A stretch of 64,000 nucleotides of DNA, taken from JALZAQ01 sp038253885 (GTDB lineage: Bacteria > Gemmatimonadota > Gemmatimonadetes > Gemmatimonadales > Gemmatimonadaceae). Shown here piece by piece: positions 33,259 to 42,411 of this stretch (position 1 is its first letter; the number at the start of each line of letters is the position of its first letter). Under the pieces are notes generated by a model. The model was given only the letters and a program-made list of their open reading frames with translations. It ran no database searches and was not told the origin of the DNA. The position numbers and the translations under genes are program-made. The stretch is from contig JBBSGP010000006.1 of assembly GCA_038253885.1 (NCBI GenBank), forward strand, positions 1 through 64,000. The letters are read 5' to 3'.

Positions 33259-33801
33259 GTGGACGATCGACAACTGGTGGACAGAATCCGATCCGGGGAC
33301 CCCATCGCCGAGCGCGAGCTCTACGAGGCGCATGTGGACCGCATCTACCGATTGGCTTTTCGGATGGCCGGAGATGATACGCTGGCGCAGGACTTCACTC
33401 AGGAGACGTTCATCCGCGCGTTCGACAAGCTTGACGCTTTTCGGGGCGAGTCGGCGTTCTCGACCTGGCTGCACTCGATCGCCGTGAGCGTCACGCTCAA
33501 CGGGCTTCGGAAGGTGAAGCGCTTCCGGCAGCGCGAGACGTCGATCGAAGCGGCTGATTCGGTGACGGTGTCGACACGGCGATCCGAGCCCGACCTCAAG
33601 ATGCGGCTGGCGGCGGCGATCGATGCGCTGCCGCCGGGATACCGGACAGTGTTCGTGATGCACGACGTCGAGGGCTACACGCACGAGGAGATCGGCGCCG
33701 CTCTCGGCGTACAGGAAGGGACCTCCAAGGCGCAGCTGTCGAGGGCGCGTGCCAAGCTCCGCGATTCGCTCGCGGATTTCGTGGGAGAATGGGTGTCATG
33801 A
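33259..33801 (+). CDS. ECF-family RNA polymerase sigma factor
   Basis: The 180-residue protein has region 2 (ELYEAHVDRIYRLAFRMAGDDTLAQDFTQETFIRAF) and region 4 (LPPGYRTVFVMHDVEGYTHEEIGAALGVQEGTSKAQLSRA). The GTG at 33259 is the first good start. The stop overlaps the ATG of the next gene (ATGA), whose product has a membrane segment and is the likely anti-sigma factor. The 207-nt region upstream is shared with the divergent Lrp gene. It probably drives the anti-sigma and HEAT-protein genes that follow. Confidence 0.93.
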   Translation: MDDRQLVDRIRSGDPIAERELYEAHVDRIYRLAFRMAGDDTLAQDFTQETFIRAFDKLDAFRGESAFSTWLHSIAVSVTLNGLRKVKRFRQRETSIEAADSVTVSTRRSEPDLKMRLAAAIDALPPGYRTVFVMHDVEGYTHEEIGAALGVQEGTSKAQLSRARAKLRDSLADFVGEWVS

Positions 33802-34568
33802 CGATCGACGACGAGCGGTTCAAGGCGCTTCTGCGGCAGGTGGGGCAAGAGTACAACTCGCCCCCGCCCACGCCAAAGGACGCCATGTGGGAACGGATCG
33901 CGATGCAGCGCCGGCAGCGCGAGTCGGTGGTGCCGATCACGCGCCGTCGCTGGCTCTGGAGCGTGGCGGCCGCGGCGGTGCTCCTCATCGGTATCGGCAT
34001 CGGCCGGCTGAGCATCCCGGGCATGCGTCCGGCCGGCGAAGCGCGAGTATCATCGGCTCCGGAGCGCTCGGTCGGTGGTGTGGGCGCCGACACCACGGCA
34101 AGGACGCCGGAATCAGTGGTGGGGTCCTCGAAGCCGCTGCGCCGCGAGGCGCCGGCCGAGCCCGGACGACTGGCGAGCGGAGAGGGCGAGCGGGATGGTC
34201 GTCCGGATCGAGGCGCCTACCAGCTCGCGGCGCTCGAGCACCTGACCCAGGCGGAAGCGCTCATCGTGTCCTTCCGGGCCGGAACGAAGGGGGGAGAGCT
34301 CGATGCGGACGTGCAGGCGTGGTCGCGGGATCTATTGACGACGACCCGGCTGCTGATGGATTCCCCGGCGGCGAAAGACCGGGCGATGAAGAAGCTGCTC
34401 GAGGACCTGGAGCTGGTACTCGCTCAGATCAGCCAGCTTCGGGCGCCACGAGGGGCGGAGAGCGGATCCGATGAGCTCAAGCTCATCGAGCAGGCAGTGG
34501 AACAACGTGAAGTTCTGACGCGGCTTCGGCGGGCGGTCCCAGCGGCCAGCTCCCATTCCGGGTCCTGA
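33798..34568 (+). CDS. Putative anti-sigma factor, single-pass membrane protein
   Basis: The 256-residue protein has about 54 N-terminal cytoplasmic residues and one transmembrane helix (LWSVAAAAVLLIGIGIGRL). A long polar, disordered linker and a helical C-terminal periplasmic part (ALEHLTQAEALIVSFRAG, AMKKLLEDLELVLAQISQL) follow. No zinc-finger motif is present. It overlaps the sigma gene by 4 nt and lies 11 nt upstream of the first HEAT-repeat gene. Its helical external domain could sense the HEAT proteins or the envelope state they monitor. The role is inferred from context. Confidence 0.8.
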   Translation: MTIDDERFKALLRQVGQEYNSPPPTPKDAMWERIAMQRRQRESVVPITRRRWLWSVAAAAVLLIGIGIGRLSIPGMRPAGEARVSSAPERSVGGVGADTTARTPESVVGSSKPLRREAPAEPGRLASGEGERDGRPDRGAYQLAALEHLTQAEALIVSFRAGTKGGELDADVQAWSRDLLTTTRLLMDSPAAKDRAMKKLLEDLELVLAQISQLRAPRGAESGSDELKLIEQAVEQREVLTRLRRAVPAASSHSGS

Positions 34569-34579
34569 GGAGAGAAACA

Positions 34580-35956
34580 ATGATGAAGATGATCTGTGCG
34601 GTGACGGCGGCGGCGCTCCTCGGGAGCGGCTTGACCGCGGCGACATCGCGAACCGTTGGCGACGGAGCTTCGCTTGGTGCGGCACCGGCTCGCGCGATAC
34701 GCGACGTGGCTCCCCCGCCCTGGCTGGCGGACGATCCAGCAGACTCGCTCTATCGGGCCGCTCGGCAGGCGCTGAACGGCGGTGAGTATCGTCGCGCGGC
34801 CGAGCTCTTCAAGCGCATTCCGGAGGTCTATCCCAAGTCGGGATACGCGGGCGACGCTCTGTACTGGGAGGCGTTCGCGCTCTACAAGACCGGCGATGAC
34901 GAGGATCTGCGCGCCGCACGGCAGGCGCTCGATGAGCAGAAGCGCCGCTTTCCCAAGGCCGCGACGGCAGGGGATGCGGTCGAGCTCCGAACACGCATCA
35001 CCGGGAAGCTCGCCGAGAGCGGCGACCGGGAGGCGCGGGGCGAGATCTCGAGGTCGGCCAGTGGCGCCGGCTCGCAGCCGTGCTCCGGAGATGAGGACAT
35101 GAAGGCGGCCGCGATGAACGCCCTCCAGCAGATGGATGCCGACCAGGCGCTTCCGATCCTGAAGCAGGTGCTGGCGCGACGCGACGAGTGCTCGGTGAAG
35201 CTGCGCAAGAAGGCCGTCTTCCTGGTGAGCCAGGAGAGCGATGGCGCCGCGGATATTCTGGGCGACGTCATCCAGCACGACCCCGATCGCGACGTACGCC
35301 GGGAGGCTGTCTGGTGGCTCTCGCAGGTTCGGGGTGGCCGCGCCATCACCATGCTCGACTCCATCATCCGGACATCCCGCGATGGCGGGATGATCGACCG
35401 GGCGGTGCAGGCGCTCTCGGAGCACAACGATGCCAGAGCGCGCAAGATCCTCCGCGATCTGGCCGAGCGAAATGACCTGCCGGAGAGCGTGCGATCGAAA
35501 GCGATCTTCTCGATCGGCAACAACGGCCACTCCGCCGACGATGCGGTCTTTCTCCGCGGTCTCTATCCCAAGCTCGCGACCATCCGCCTCAAGGAGCAGC
35601 TGCTGCACGGCGTTTCCGAGATGGGAGGCACGGAGAACCAGAAATGGCTGATCGACATCGCCCTGGATCCCAAGGAGGACGTCGAGGCCCGCAAGAAGGC
35701 GCTCTTCTGGGCGGGCGAGATGCGCGGCGCACTTCCGGAGCTTCTGTTGGCGTACGATCGCATCAAGGAGCCGGAGGTCAGGAAGCAGATGATCTTCGTC
35801 TTCTCCAACCGGAATGACCGCGCGGCCACCGACAAGCTCATCGAGATCGCGCGCAAGGATCCCGACAGGGAGATGCGCAAGCAGGCGATCTTCTGGCTTG
35901 GCCAGAAGAACGACCCCAGAGTCAAGCAGCTCCTGCTGGAGATCATCAACCAATGA
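34580..35956 (+). CDS. Secreted TPR plus HEAT-repeat protein
   Basis: The 458-residue protein has a signal peptide (MMKMICAVTAAALLGSGLTA). A TolA-binding-protein-like TPR part (about 55-130: YRAARQALNGGEYRRAAELF, GDALYWEAFALYKTGD) precedes at least six HEAT units. Each unit has the variable motif KKAxFWLGQ, for example REAVWWLSQ, KKALFWAGE and KQAIFWLGQ (434-442). The repeats are unusually regular. It is the first of three similar proteins and its last bases overlap the next start by 4 nt. No enzymatic motif is visible; a scaffold or sensor role is likely. Confidence 0.85.
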   Translation: MMKMICAVTAAALLGSGLTAATSRTVGDGASLGAAPARAIRDVAPPPWLADDPADSLYRAARQALNGGEYRRAAELFKRIPEVYPKSGYAGDALYWEAFALYKTGDDEDLRAARQALDEQKRRFPKAATAGDAVELRTRITGKLAESGDREARGEISRSASGAGSQPCSGDEDMKAAAMNALQQMDADQALPILKQVLARRDECSVKLRKKAVFLVSQESDGAADILGDVIQHDPDRDVRREAVWWLSQVRGGRAITMLDSIIRTSRDGGMIDRAVQALSEHNDARARKILRDLAERNDLPESVRSKAIFSIGNNGHSADDAVFLRGLYPKLATIRLKEQLLHGVSEMGGTENQKWLIDIALDPKEDVEARKKALFWAGEMRGALPELLLAYDRIKEPEVRKQMIFVFSNRNDRAATDKLIEIARKDPDREMRKQAIFWLGQKNDPRVKQLLLEIINQ

Positions 35957-37233
35957 CACGCTTCTTTCCCGCTCCCGTGATCGCCGGCACGGTGCTGCTG
36001 TCCGCGATGGCGGTAGCGCTCCGCGCGCAGTCTCTCGGCGACCGCATCGCTGCCACCGGCTCGGGCTCGGCCGAGATGAGCTTCGCGTCCCGAGCCGGTA
36101 CGTGCGGCGATGGTCGCACGATCGTCGGTCTCGGCCGCTCCCTCTTCATCTGGCCGAACACCACGATCAACGGAAACTGGCACGGCCCGCGCTGCGAGCC
36201 CGGTCCGCTGCACGTTGTGCTCACGCTCGATCGTGGTGTGATCACGGGGGTGCGCGCCTTCGCCGGACCGGCGCCGGCTGTCCAGGCCGGCGCGCGCCAG
36301 CTTGGCGCTGTGCCGGCGGAACAGGCCTCGGACTACCTGCTCGATCTGGCGGGTAAGCTCGAGGGAACGGCCGGCGCCCAGGCCTTGCTCGCCGGGGCGC
36401 TGGCGGACAGCGTCACTCCCTGGCGGAAGCTTATCCGCATCGCCCGCGACGAGACGCGCGCGCGCAACCTGCGGGGGCGCGCGTTGAGTCTGGCGGGCAT
36501 CACGGGCGGGGACGCCGTGGTCGGCGAGCTCGACGCGATAGTGCGCGACAGCAGTCAGACGGAATTCCTGCGGGAGGGCGCGCTCGCGACGCTCGCGAAT
36601 GAGTCCGGCGGTGCCGGCGTGCCAACCATCCTGCGCATGGCGGAGCGGAGCAGTGAAGGGCGTATCCAGAAGAAAGCGATCTTCTGGCTGGGCCAGACGC
36701 ACGATCCGCGGGCGCGCCAGCTTCTCGAGCGCATCATCACCGCGCCGGACTGGTCGGACGAGCTGCGTGGCGAGGCCATCTTCTCGCTCGGCCAGGATGA
36801 CGGCGATGGTGCGAGTTTCCCATTCCTCCGGAAGGCGTACGGCACGCTATCGAGCCCAAAGCTCAAGGAGCGTGTACTTCAGGCCGTGGCCCAGTCCAGC
36901 AGCGAGCAGGCCACGGACTGGCTGATCACCGTCGCGCAGAACGAGTCGGAGCCGCTCTATGATCGCAAGCAGGCCGTCTTCTGGGCGGGCCAGCAGAGCG
37001 AGGTGCCGTTCGCCCGCCTGGCCGCGCTGTACGGGAAGACACAGACCCCCGAACTGAAGAAGCAGCTCATCTTCGTGTACTCCCAGCGTGACGGCCGCGA
37101 GGCGACGGAGAAGTTGATCGAGATCGCGCGCACGGAGCCGGACCGGGAGCTCAAGAAGCAGGCGATCTTCTGGCTCGGGCAGCGACGCGACGACCGCGCG
37201 GTGGAGTTCATCCGCGACATCCTGAAGCAGTAG
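35953..37233 (+). CDS. Secreted HEAT-repeat protein, middle member of three
   Basis: The 426-residue protein has a signal peptide (FFPAPVIAGTVLLSAMAVALRAQ). Next comes an N-terminal domain of about 100 residues with two conserved Cys (SRAGTCGDG and HGPRCEPGPLH), which may form a disulfide. The C-terminal HEAT part repeats KKAIFWLGQTHD, GEAIFSLGQDDG, KQAVFWAGQQSE and KQAIFWLGQRRD. The start overlaps the preceding gene by ATGA, so translation is probably coupled. The same N-terminal Cys domain occurs in the next gene. Confidence 0.85.
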   Translation: MTRFFPAPVIAGTVLLSAMAVALRAQSLGDRIAATGSGSAEMSFASRAGTCGDGRTIVGLGRSLFIWPNTTINGNWHGPRCEPGPLHVVLTLDRGVITGVRAFAGPAPAVQAGARQLGAVPAEQASDYLLDLAGKLEGTAGAQALLAGALADSVTPWRKLIRIARDETRARNLRGRALSLAGITGGDAVVGELDAIVRDSSQTEFLREGALATLANESGGAGVPTILRMAERSSEGRIQKKAIFWLGQTHDPRARQLLERIITAPDWSDELRGEAIFSLGQDDGDGASFPFLRKAYGTLSSPKLKERVLQAVAQSSSEQATDWLITVAQNESEPLYDRKQAVFWAGQQSEVPFARLAALYGKTQTPELKKQLIFVYSQRDGREATEKLIEIARTEPDRELKKQAIFWLGQRRDDRAVEFIRDILKQ

Positions 37234-37241
37234 GAGGAGAC

Positions 37242-38036
37242 ATGCACGTTGTCCGCGTGACCCTGGGGATCGCTCTCGCCGCATCCCCGATCGCCGCGCA
37301 GTCGATTGCCGACCGTGTGGCTGCTGCTCCGGACGGTCAGGTGCAGCTCACCTACCCGGTTCGCCCGGGTGTGTGCGGCGACGGCGCGGGCGCGATCGGA
37401 GTGGGCCCACACACTTTCTTCGGCGAGGTGCACGTCATGCGCGGCAGCTGGCAGCCGCGCTGCGTTCCCGGACCTGCACGCGTGCTCATCTCGGTTCAGT
37501 CGCACACCGTCGCCGGAGTGCGGGTGTACGTGGGGGGCGGGAGTGAGAGCGCCAGCAAGTCGCCGGCTGTCGATCTCGGCGTCGTGACGCCGCAGGCCGC
37601 GGCTGACTATCTGTTGGATCTCGCACCCAGACTCGACCGACACTCCTCGGAGCAGGCGCTGCTCGGAGCCATGATCGGCGATGGCACTGTCGTGACGGCC
37701 CGATTGTTCACGCTGGCACGCGATTCCTCCGCCACCCGGAACACGCGCCACCAGGCGCTCTTCTGGCTTGGACAGCTCGCGCGCGCCAAAGTGAACGGGC
37801 GCGCCGATTGGACCGGCGATGACGATGCGAACGATCCCGGCGATCAGGGGGATGAGCGCCGGAGCGCCATCTTCGCCCTGTCGCAGCTCCCCCACCGGGA
37901 TGGCGTGCCGGCGCTGATCGAGGTGATCCGCACCAACAAGAACCCTGGGTTGAGAGGCTCGGCGATTTTCTGGCTGGCGGATTCCGGTGACCCGCGCGCG
38001 GTGGAGCTGTTCGAGATGTTGTTGCGAGGGCGCTAG
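37242..38036 (+). CDS. Secreted HEAT-repeat protein, short member of three
   Basis: The 264-residue protein has a signal peptide (VTLGIALAASPIAAQ) and the same Cys-containing N-terminal domain as the previous gene (RPGVCGDG and QPRCVPGP). Only three HEAT-like units remain (HQALFWLGQ, RSAIFALSQ, GSAIFWLAD), so it is a truncated paralogue. It starts 8 nt after the previous stop with a GGAGG site just upstream. Paralogy within one operon suggests the three proteins assemble or compete with each other. Confidence 0.82.
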   Translation: MHVVRVTLGIALAASPIAAQSIADRVAAAPDGQVQLTYPVRPGVCGDGAGAIGVGPHTFFGEVHVMRGSWQPRCVPGPARVLISVQSHTVAGVRVYVGGGSESASKSPAVDLGVVTPQAAADYLLDLAPRLDRHSSEQALLGAMIGDGTVVTARLFTLARDSSATRNTRHQALFWLGQLARAKVNGRADWTGDDDANDPGDQGDERRSAIFALSQLPHRDGVPALIEVIRTNKNPGLRGSAIFWLADSGDPRAVELFEMLLRGR

Positions 38037-38043
38037 GACGACC

Positions 38044-39447
38044 TCACGGCTCCCTCTTTCCCGGGAGCGTCTGTCCGGCCTGGTGGAGCACCGCGCCCGT
38101 CACCGCGCCGCCATCTACGACGAAGCTCAGTTGGGCGTCCACCGCCTTGAGAAAGAACTCGGTCGGCGACTCCGCGAAGATCGGGAATTTCGGCTGCCCG
38201 GTCGCCTGAACGAACAGTCTGCTGCCGTCACGTGTCACGACGATGGCGAAGGCGGGCGCGAAGCGGTAGCTCCCGACGAACCGCTGCAGGAGGGTGGAGT
38301 CGAGCGCGATCTCGGTGTGAGCCCGCGGCGCCGGTGTGAGTGGCAGGCGCTCATCCAGAAGGTGGAGCGCCATATCATCGATGTCGGCCGCGGAGTTGGC
38401 GAGCATCACCACACCCACCTGGCGCCCGGGACTGTAGCCGAGGAACCCGTGGTAACCCGCTGTCTGCCCGTTGTGCGTGATGATCGGGCCGCCGTCCGGA
38501 GAGCGCAGGATGTGCCACCCCAGCCCCATGGTGATCGCGGGGCTGCCGGTCGGGCGGCGAGAGAGGTGCGCCAGCGCGAGCTCGCGCGAGAGCGGGCTCC
38601 GCGCCGAGTCCATGTTGGCCGCGAGAAAGAGCATCATGTCGTTGACCGTCGAGCGAATCGCCCCGGCGCCCGCGAGAGTCGGAAGGTCCCAGTTTGGCAC
38701 CGGAGCCCCTGCCGGGTCGTGGCCGACGGCAAGCCGCGACTTCATCGCCGGCGTGAGCGTGATCCTGGTGTCTTTCATCCCGAGCGGCTCGAGGATGCGC
38801 GATGTCACCAGCGCCTCGTAGCTCGTACCGGCGCGTAGCGCGAGCGCGTGGCCGAGCAGCCCCATCCCGAGATTCGAGTACTCGTACGCGGAGCCGATGT
38901 CACGGGTGAGTGCATACCCCGAGAGGAACTCGTACATCTGCCCCACGCTGTAGTCGGCGTAGGGGTTGCTCTGATCTTTCGGGTGGAAGTTGTCGGGCAG
39001 CCGGGGGAGGCCGGATGACTGCGTCGCCAGATCGAGCAGGGTGATCTGCTTGCCGGCGCGCGTCGGCATCTTGACCGATGTCGGGAGATACCTGGCCACC
39101 GGGTCGTCGAGCGACACTTCGCCTCGCGCCACCATGTCCGCGAGGATCGCGGTCGTGAACACCTTCGTGATGGACCCGATCTCGAACACGGTGTTGCCGT
39201 CGAGTGGCACGCTGCCCGCCGCCCGGGTGAGGCCGTAGCTCGACACGCGCCGACGGCCAGCGGAATCGATCATTCCCACCACGATACCCGAGGAGCGCTT
39301 GGATTCGACGCGGTCGTGCAGCAGAGCGTGCACCGCCGAATCGCTCGGCAGGTTCGGTTGGGCCAACCCGGCACGAGCGACGACGACGAGTAGCGTGGCG
39401 AGCACAGCGACCGCCGAGCGGCTCGGGTGAAGCGAGGCGAGTGACAT
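38044..39447 (-). CDS. Beta-lactamase-fold serine hydrolase (class C-like)
   Basis: The 467-residue secreted protein has the S-x-x-K nucleophile Ser92-Ile-Thr-Lys95, the Tyr motif YEYSNLG and the third motif HNGQTAG, which matches the penicillin-binding / class C beta-lactamase / esterase group. A signal peptide lies at residues 11-29. The C-terminal 100 residues are an additional beta-rich domain. Family members include D-aminopeptidases, esterases and beta-lactamases, so antibiotic resistance cannot be claimed. It is convergent with the HEAT operon (8 nt apart). Confidence 0.88.
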   Translation of the reverse strand: MSLASLHPSRSAVAVLATLLVVVARAGLAQPNLPSDSAVHALLHDRVESKRSSGIVVGMIDSAGRRRVSSYGLTRAAGSVPLDGNTVFEIGSITKVFTTAILADMVARGEVSLDDPVARYLPTSVKMPTRAGKQITLLDLATQSSGLPRLPDNFHPKDQSNPYADYSVGQMYEFLSGYALTRDIGSAYEYSNLGMGLLGHALALRAGTSYEALVTSRILEPLGMKDTRITLTPAMKSRLAVGHDPAGAPVPNWDLPTLAGAGAIRSTVNDMMLFLAANMDSARSPLSRELALAHLSRRPTGSPAITMGLGWHILRSPDGGPIITHNGQTAGYHGFLGYSPGRQVGVVMLANSAADIDDMALHLLDERLPLTPAPRAHTEIALDSTLLQRFVGSYRFAPAFAIVVTRDGSRLFVQATGQPKFPIFAESPTEFFLKAVDAQLSFVVDGGAVTGAVLHQAGQTLPGKREP

Positions 39448-39908
39448 GATGATCCCTCTTACGTGAACGCCGCCGAACGAGAATGGTCCCGCGGCATCAG
39501 GGAATACGCGCTTCTCCCTCGCGGTGTTCCAGCGGGAAGCGGCGCCAGCGGCTAAGCCCCGCTCTTACGGTTGCGCAGTACATCGATGAAAGAAGCGTCA
39601 CGCTGCGTAATCGCAGCCTAGTCAGCGACCCGTTGCGAACGGCTGGGACCGGATGCACCCTGGAGAGCTTGTCTACCACCCGCAGCAGGTCGATCCGGAA
39701 CGGGAGTTGAGCGGCACGCTCGCGATGTGGCGACAGAAGAGGCCATGACGGTGTCATTGAATCTCAATAGCTCCCTGGCTGACCCCGACGCGTCTCCGCC
39801 CGGTTGTGCAGACGCCATTGCAGCGCCCGGCCGCCATCACCGACGGCTCGGAAAGGCAACCATTCGCAGCCGCACCGCTCTAATAGGTCACCGCCTGCCG
39901 GAGCTCAT
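39448..39908. other. Intergenic region, 461 bp, no gene recognised
   Basis: This is the only stretch above 300 bases without a supported gene. Several short open frames exist, but none has a recognisable protein or ribosome-binding site. It separates two divergent genes, so it should hold both promoters. TCTAAT at 39879-39884 is one weak -10-like site on the plus strand. Nothing else stands out. Confidence 0.5.
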
Positions 39909-41237
39909 ATGACCTGTCTCGCCGCGCCAGCACTGTGCCTCGCCCTCGCCCTTGGCGCCACATCGGTGCGCGCCCAGGCGCCTGCGATACCGCGTACGCC
40001 TGCGGGCATGGCGCTTCGCGCCTGGCTGGACGCGTACAACAGCGGTGACTCGACTCAGATGGCGGCCTACCTCCGCATGTACCAACCGCAGCGCGCCGTC
40101 GGCGAGATGCTCCATTTCCGGCAGATGACGGGCGGCTTCGACCTGCTCACCATCGAACGCAGCGAGCCGCGGCACGTCGAGTTCACGGCCCGGGAGCGCA
40201 AGGGTCCCATGACCGCGTACGGCGCGCTCGACCTGTCCGCGAGCGAGCCGGCTCGGGTGACAGGCCTCATGCTCCAGCCCCTCGGCCCCAACGCAGCGGC
40301 CGCCGCTCTCCGCATCGACGCGACCACGCGAGCGCGGGTGGTCGACCGCGCGGCCGCGCTCCTCGACTCGTTCTACGTCTTCCCAGAGGCGGCGAAGCGC
40401 ATGGGCGACTCGGCCCGCTCGCGGCTCGCCCGGGGTGCCTACGACGGGTACGACAACGGAGTGGGATTCTCCATGAGGCTCAACAGCGACCTGGGAGAGA
40501 TCGCACACGACAAGCATCTGAGTGTCCGCTACCGCACCCGTGCCTTGCCTCCGCAACGGCCGGAGAGCGCCACGCCCCCCACGCCGTCCACCGAGGAGGT
40601 CGCGCGGGCGCGGTCCGAGATGGACGAGATCAACTGCGGTTTCCGGAAGGCCGAGCAGCTCGACGGGAACGTGGGCTACCTCAAGTTCGACATGTTCGCG
40701 GATCCGGAGATCTGTGGGCCGACGGCCGCGGCGGCGCTGACGTTCCTGGCTGGAACGCGCGCGCTGATCCTCGACCTACGGGAGAACGGCGGCGGCACGC
40801 CCGGCATGGTCGCCCTCGTCGCGGCGTACCTGTTCGACCGCCGAACCCACCTCAACGACCTGTGGACGCGTCGCACAGGCACCACGCAAGAGTTCTGGAC
40901 GCGGGACAGCATCCCCGGACGCCGCTTCGGTGGAGAGAAGCCTGTCTACGTACTCACCTCGGCGCTCACCTTCTCGGGGGCGGAGGAGTTCGCGTACGAC
41001 CTCAAAGGCCTCAAGCGCGCCACCATTGTCGGCGAGACGACGGGCGGCGGGGCGCACCCGGTAAGGGGGCGACGCATCGACGACCACTTCATGATCGGTG
41101 TTCCGTACGCGCGTGCCATCAACCCGATCACGCACACGAACTGGGAGGGGGTCGGCGTCGAGCCGGACGTCAAAGTGCCAGCGAGCGAGGCACTGGCCAC
41201 CGCACTGAAGCTGCTCCGCGAAAAGGTTCGGCAGTAG
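39909..41237 (+). CDS. S41-family peptidase (tail-specific protease-like)
   Basis: The 442-residue secreted protein has a signal peptide (LAAPALCLALALGATSVRAQ). An N-terminal domain of unknown type is followed by a C-terminal S41 peptidase core. The motif GNVGYLKFDMFADPE begins the core, ALILDLRENGGGTPGMVAL is the conserved strand, and TSALTFSGAEEFAYDLK carries the nucleophilic Ser. GVGVEPDVKVPASEAL is the typical tail of the fold. No PDZ domain is obvious. The ATG at 39909 gives an intact signal peptide. Substrate unknown. Confidence 0.85.
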   Translation: MTCLAAPALCLALALGATSVRAQAPAIPRTPAGMALRAWLDAYNSGDSTQMAAYLRMYQPQRAVGEMLHFRQMTGGFDLLTIERSEPRHVEFTARERKGPMTAYGALDLSASEPARVTGLMLQPLGPNAAAAALRIDATTRARVVDRAAALLDSFYVFPEAAKRMGDSARSRLARGAYDGYDNGVGFSMRLNSDLGEIAHDKHLSVRYRTRALPPQRPESATPPTPSTEEVARARSEMDEINCGFRKAEQLDGNVGYLKFDMFADPEICGPTAAAALTFLAGTRALILDLRENGGGTPGMVALVAAYLFDRRTHLNDLWTRRTGTTQEFWTRDSIPGRRFGGEKPVYVLTSALTFSGAEEFAYDLKGLKRATIVGETTGGGAHPVRGRRIDDHFMIGVPYARAINPITHTNWEGVGVEPDVKVPASEALATALKLLREKVRQ

Positions 41238-41289
41238 AGCGAGCCCAGTACTCTCCGCGCAACAGTTCTCCCATGTTCCCGTTCCAGCC

Positions 41290-42264
41290 TCAGTAGTCGA
41301 GCGGTACCGCAGCGCTGGCCGAGGGGGTGACGCCGAGCAGCTTCGCCGCCGTCGCGGCGACCTGGGTGAGACGGGCTCCGCGCGGCAGCCGCGCCGGCGT
41401 CAGCCCTTTGCCCAGCAGCACGAACGGGATGAGAACGTCGCCACTGTATGACGTGCAATGGTTCTTCGCGGCCGACACCCCGCTCTCGCAGCCGATGCCA
41501 TGGCCGCCGCCGTGATCTCCGACGATCAGGAGCGCGGTGGTGCCGGCCTCGATCGATGGATCGAGCGCCGCGCGGAGACGCGCCAGCGCCGAGTCCACGT
41601 GGAGCGCGGCCTTGAGATAGGCTGGCGTCAGCACATCAGCGACGTTGTCGGCCAGCGTGTCGGAGCTGATCCACCCCTCGTCGTGGCCGGCGAGGTCGGC
41701 ATCGGCGAGATGCACCATCAGCAGCCTGGGTGCCGCCGCGCCCGCCCAGAGAGCGATCGCTGCGGTCACCACGTCGCCGCCATCCAGCGACGTCGAGTTG
41801 AGAGTGTCGATGCCGAGGATGTTCTGCGCGCTCACTCGGATCGATGGGTCGAGATACGACGAGCTGGCGACGGCCGCCGTGATGCCCGGCCCGGCAGCAT
41901 GCACCCAATTGAAGAGTGTCGTGATGCCGTCGTCGAGCATCACACGGCTGGCCGCATCCACATCGTCGGTCGTGATACCGAGCGCCGGTACATCGCGGCC
42001 GCTCATCAGGGCCAGCTGGGTCGGCACCTTTCTCGAGGGCACGACGGTGAGCATGCTGTCCGTCCAGACGGCGCTCCCGAGCATCTTCTGCAGCTCGGGC
42101 ATCTCCGCGACGGCGTCGCCTCGCACGCCACCCAGGCTGACCACGACCACCCGATCGTAGCTGGATGACGCAGCTGGCTGGTCGCTGGCGCTGTGTTGCG
42201 TGGGGGCGTCGATGCAGGCGGCCAGAGTGCCGCACGCGAGGAGAGAGAACAACTGCCGCTTCAT
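41290..42264 (-). CDS. Alkaline phosphatase superfamily lipoprotein with missing catalytic residues
   Basis: The 324-residue product has a lipobox (SLLACGTLAAC). The fold is recognised from VVVVSLGGVRGDAV, HLADADLAGHDEG and VGDHGGGHG. Two catalytic positions are altered. The first metal-binding Asp of the usual SLDG motif is Gly45, and the nucleophile Thr/Ser of the PSxTxP motif is Lys79 (PSRKVP). The active homologue at 8553-9956 in this window keeps both. The protein is therefore probably inactive and may bind a ligand. Start codon chosen as the ATG at 42264 because it begins the signal peptide. Confidence 0.75.
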   Translation of the reverse strand: MKRQLFSLLACGTLAACIDAPTQHSASDQPAASSSYDRVVVVSLGGVRGDAVAEMPELQKMLGSAVWTDSMLTVVPSRKVPTQLALMSGRDVPALGITTDDVDAASRVMLDDGITTLFNWVHAAGPGITAAVASSSYLDPSIRVSAQNILGIDTLNSTSLDGGDVVTAAIALWAGAAAPRLLMVHLADADLAGHDEGWISSDTLADNVADVLTPAYLKAALHVDSALARLRAALDPSIEAGTTALLIVGDHGGGHGIGCESGVSAAKNHCTSYSGDVLIPFVLLGKGLTPARLPRGARLTQVAATAAKLLGVTPSASAAVPLDY

Positions 42265-42411
42265 GGAGACTGACCTGGCTACGAACGTCGGCGGGGAAGG
42301 GAGGACCGGGAATGACGACGATCGGCCCCACCAGTCACGCGCCACGCCTCGGCAGCCTGTGCCGGCACGGGTCGTGCTTGGGTTCGTCCCGACATCCAGC
42401 CTCGAGAGCAG

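Noticed and set aside
34424..35959. 511-codon minus-strand frame opposite the first HEAT-repeat gene
   Set aside because: The periodic Leu-rich look comes from the antisense of the HEAT repeats; the plus-strand frame has a signal peptide and regular motifs.
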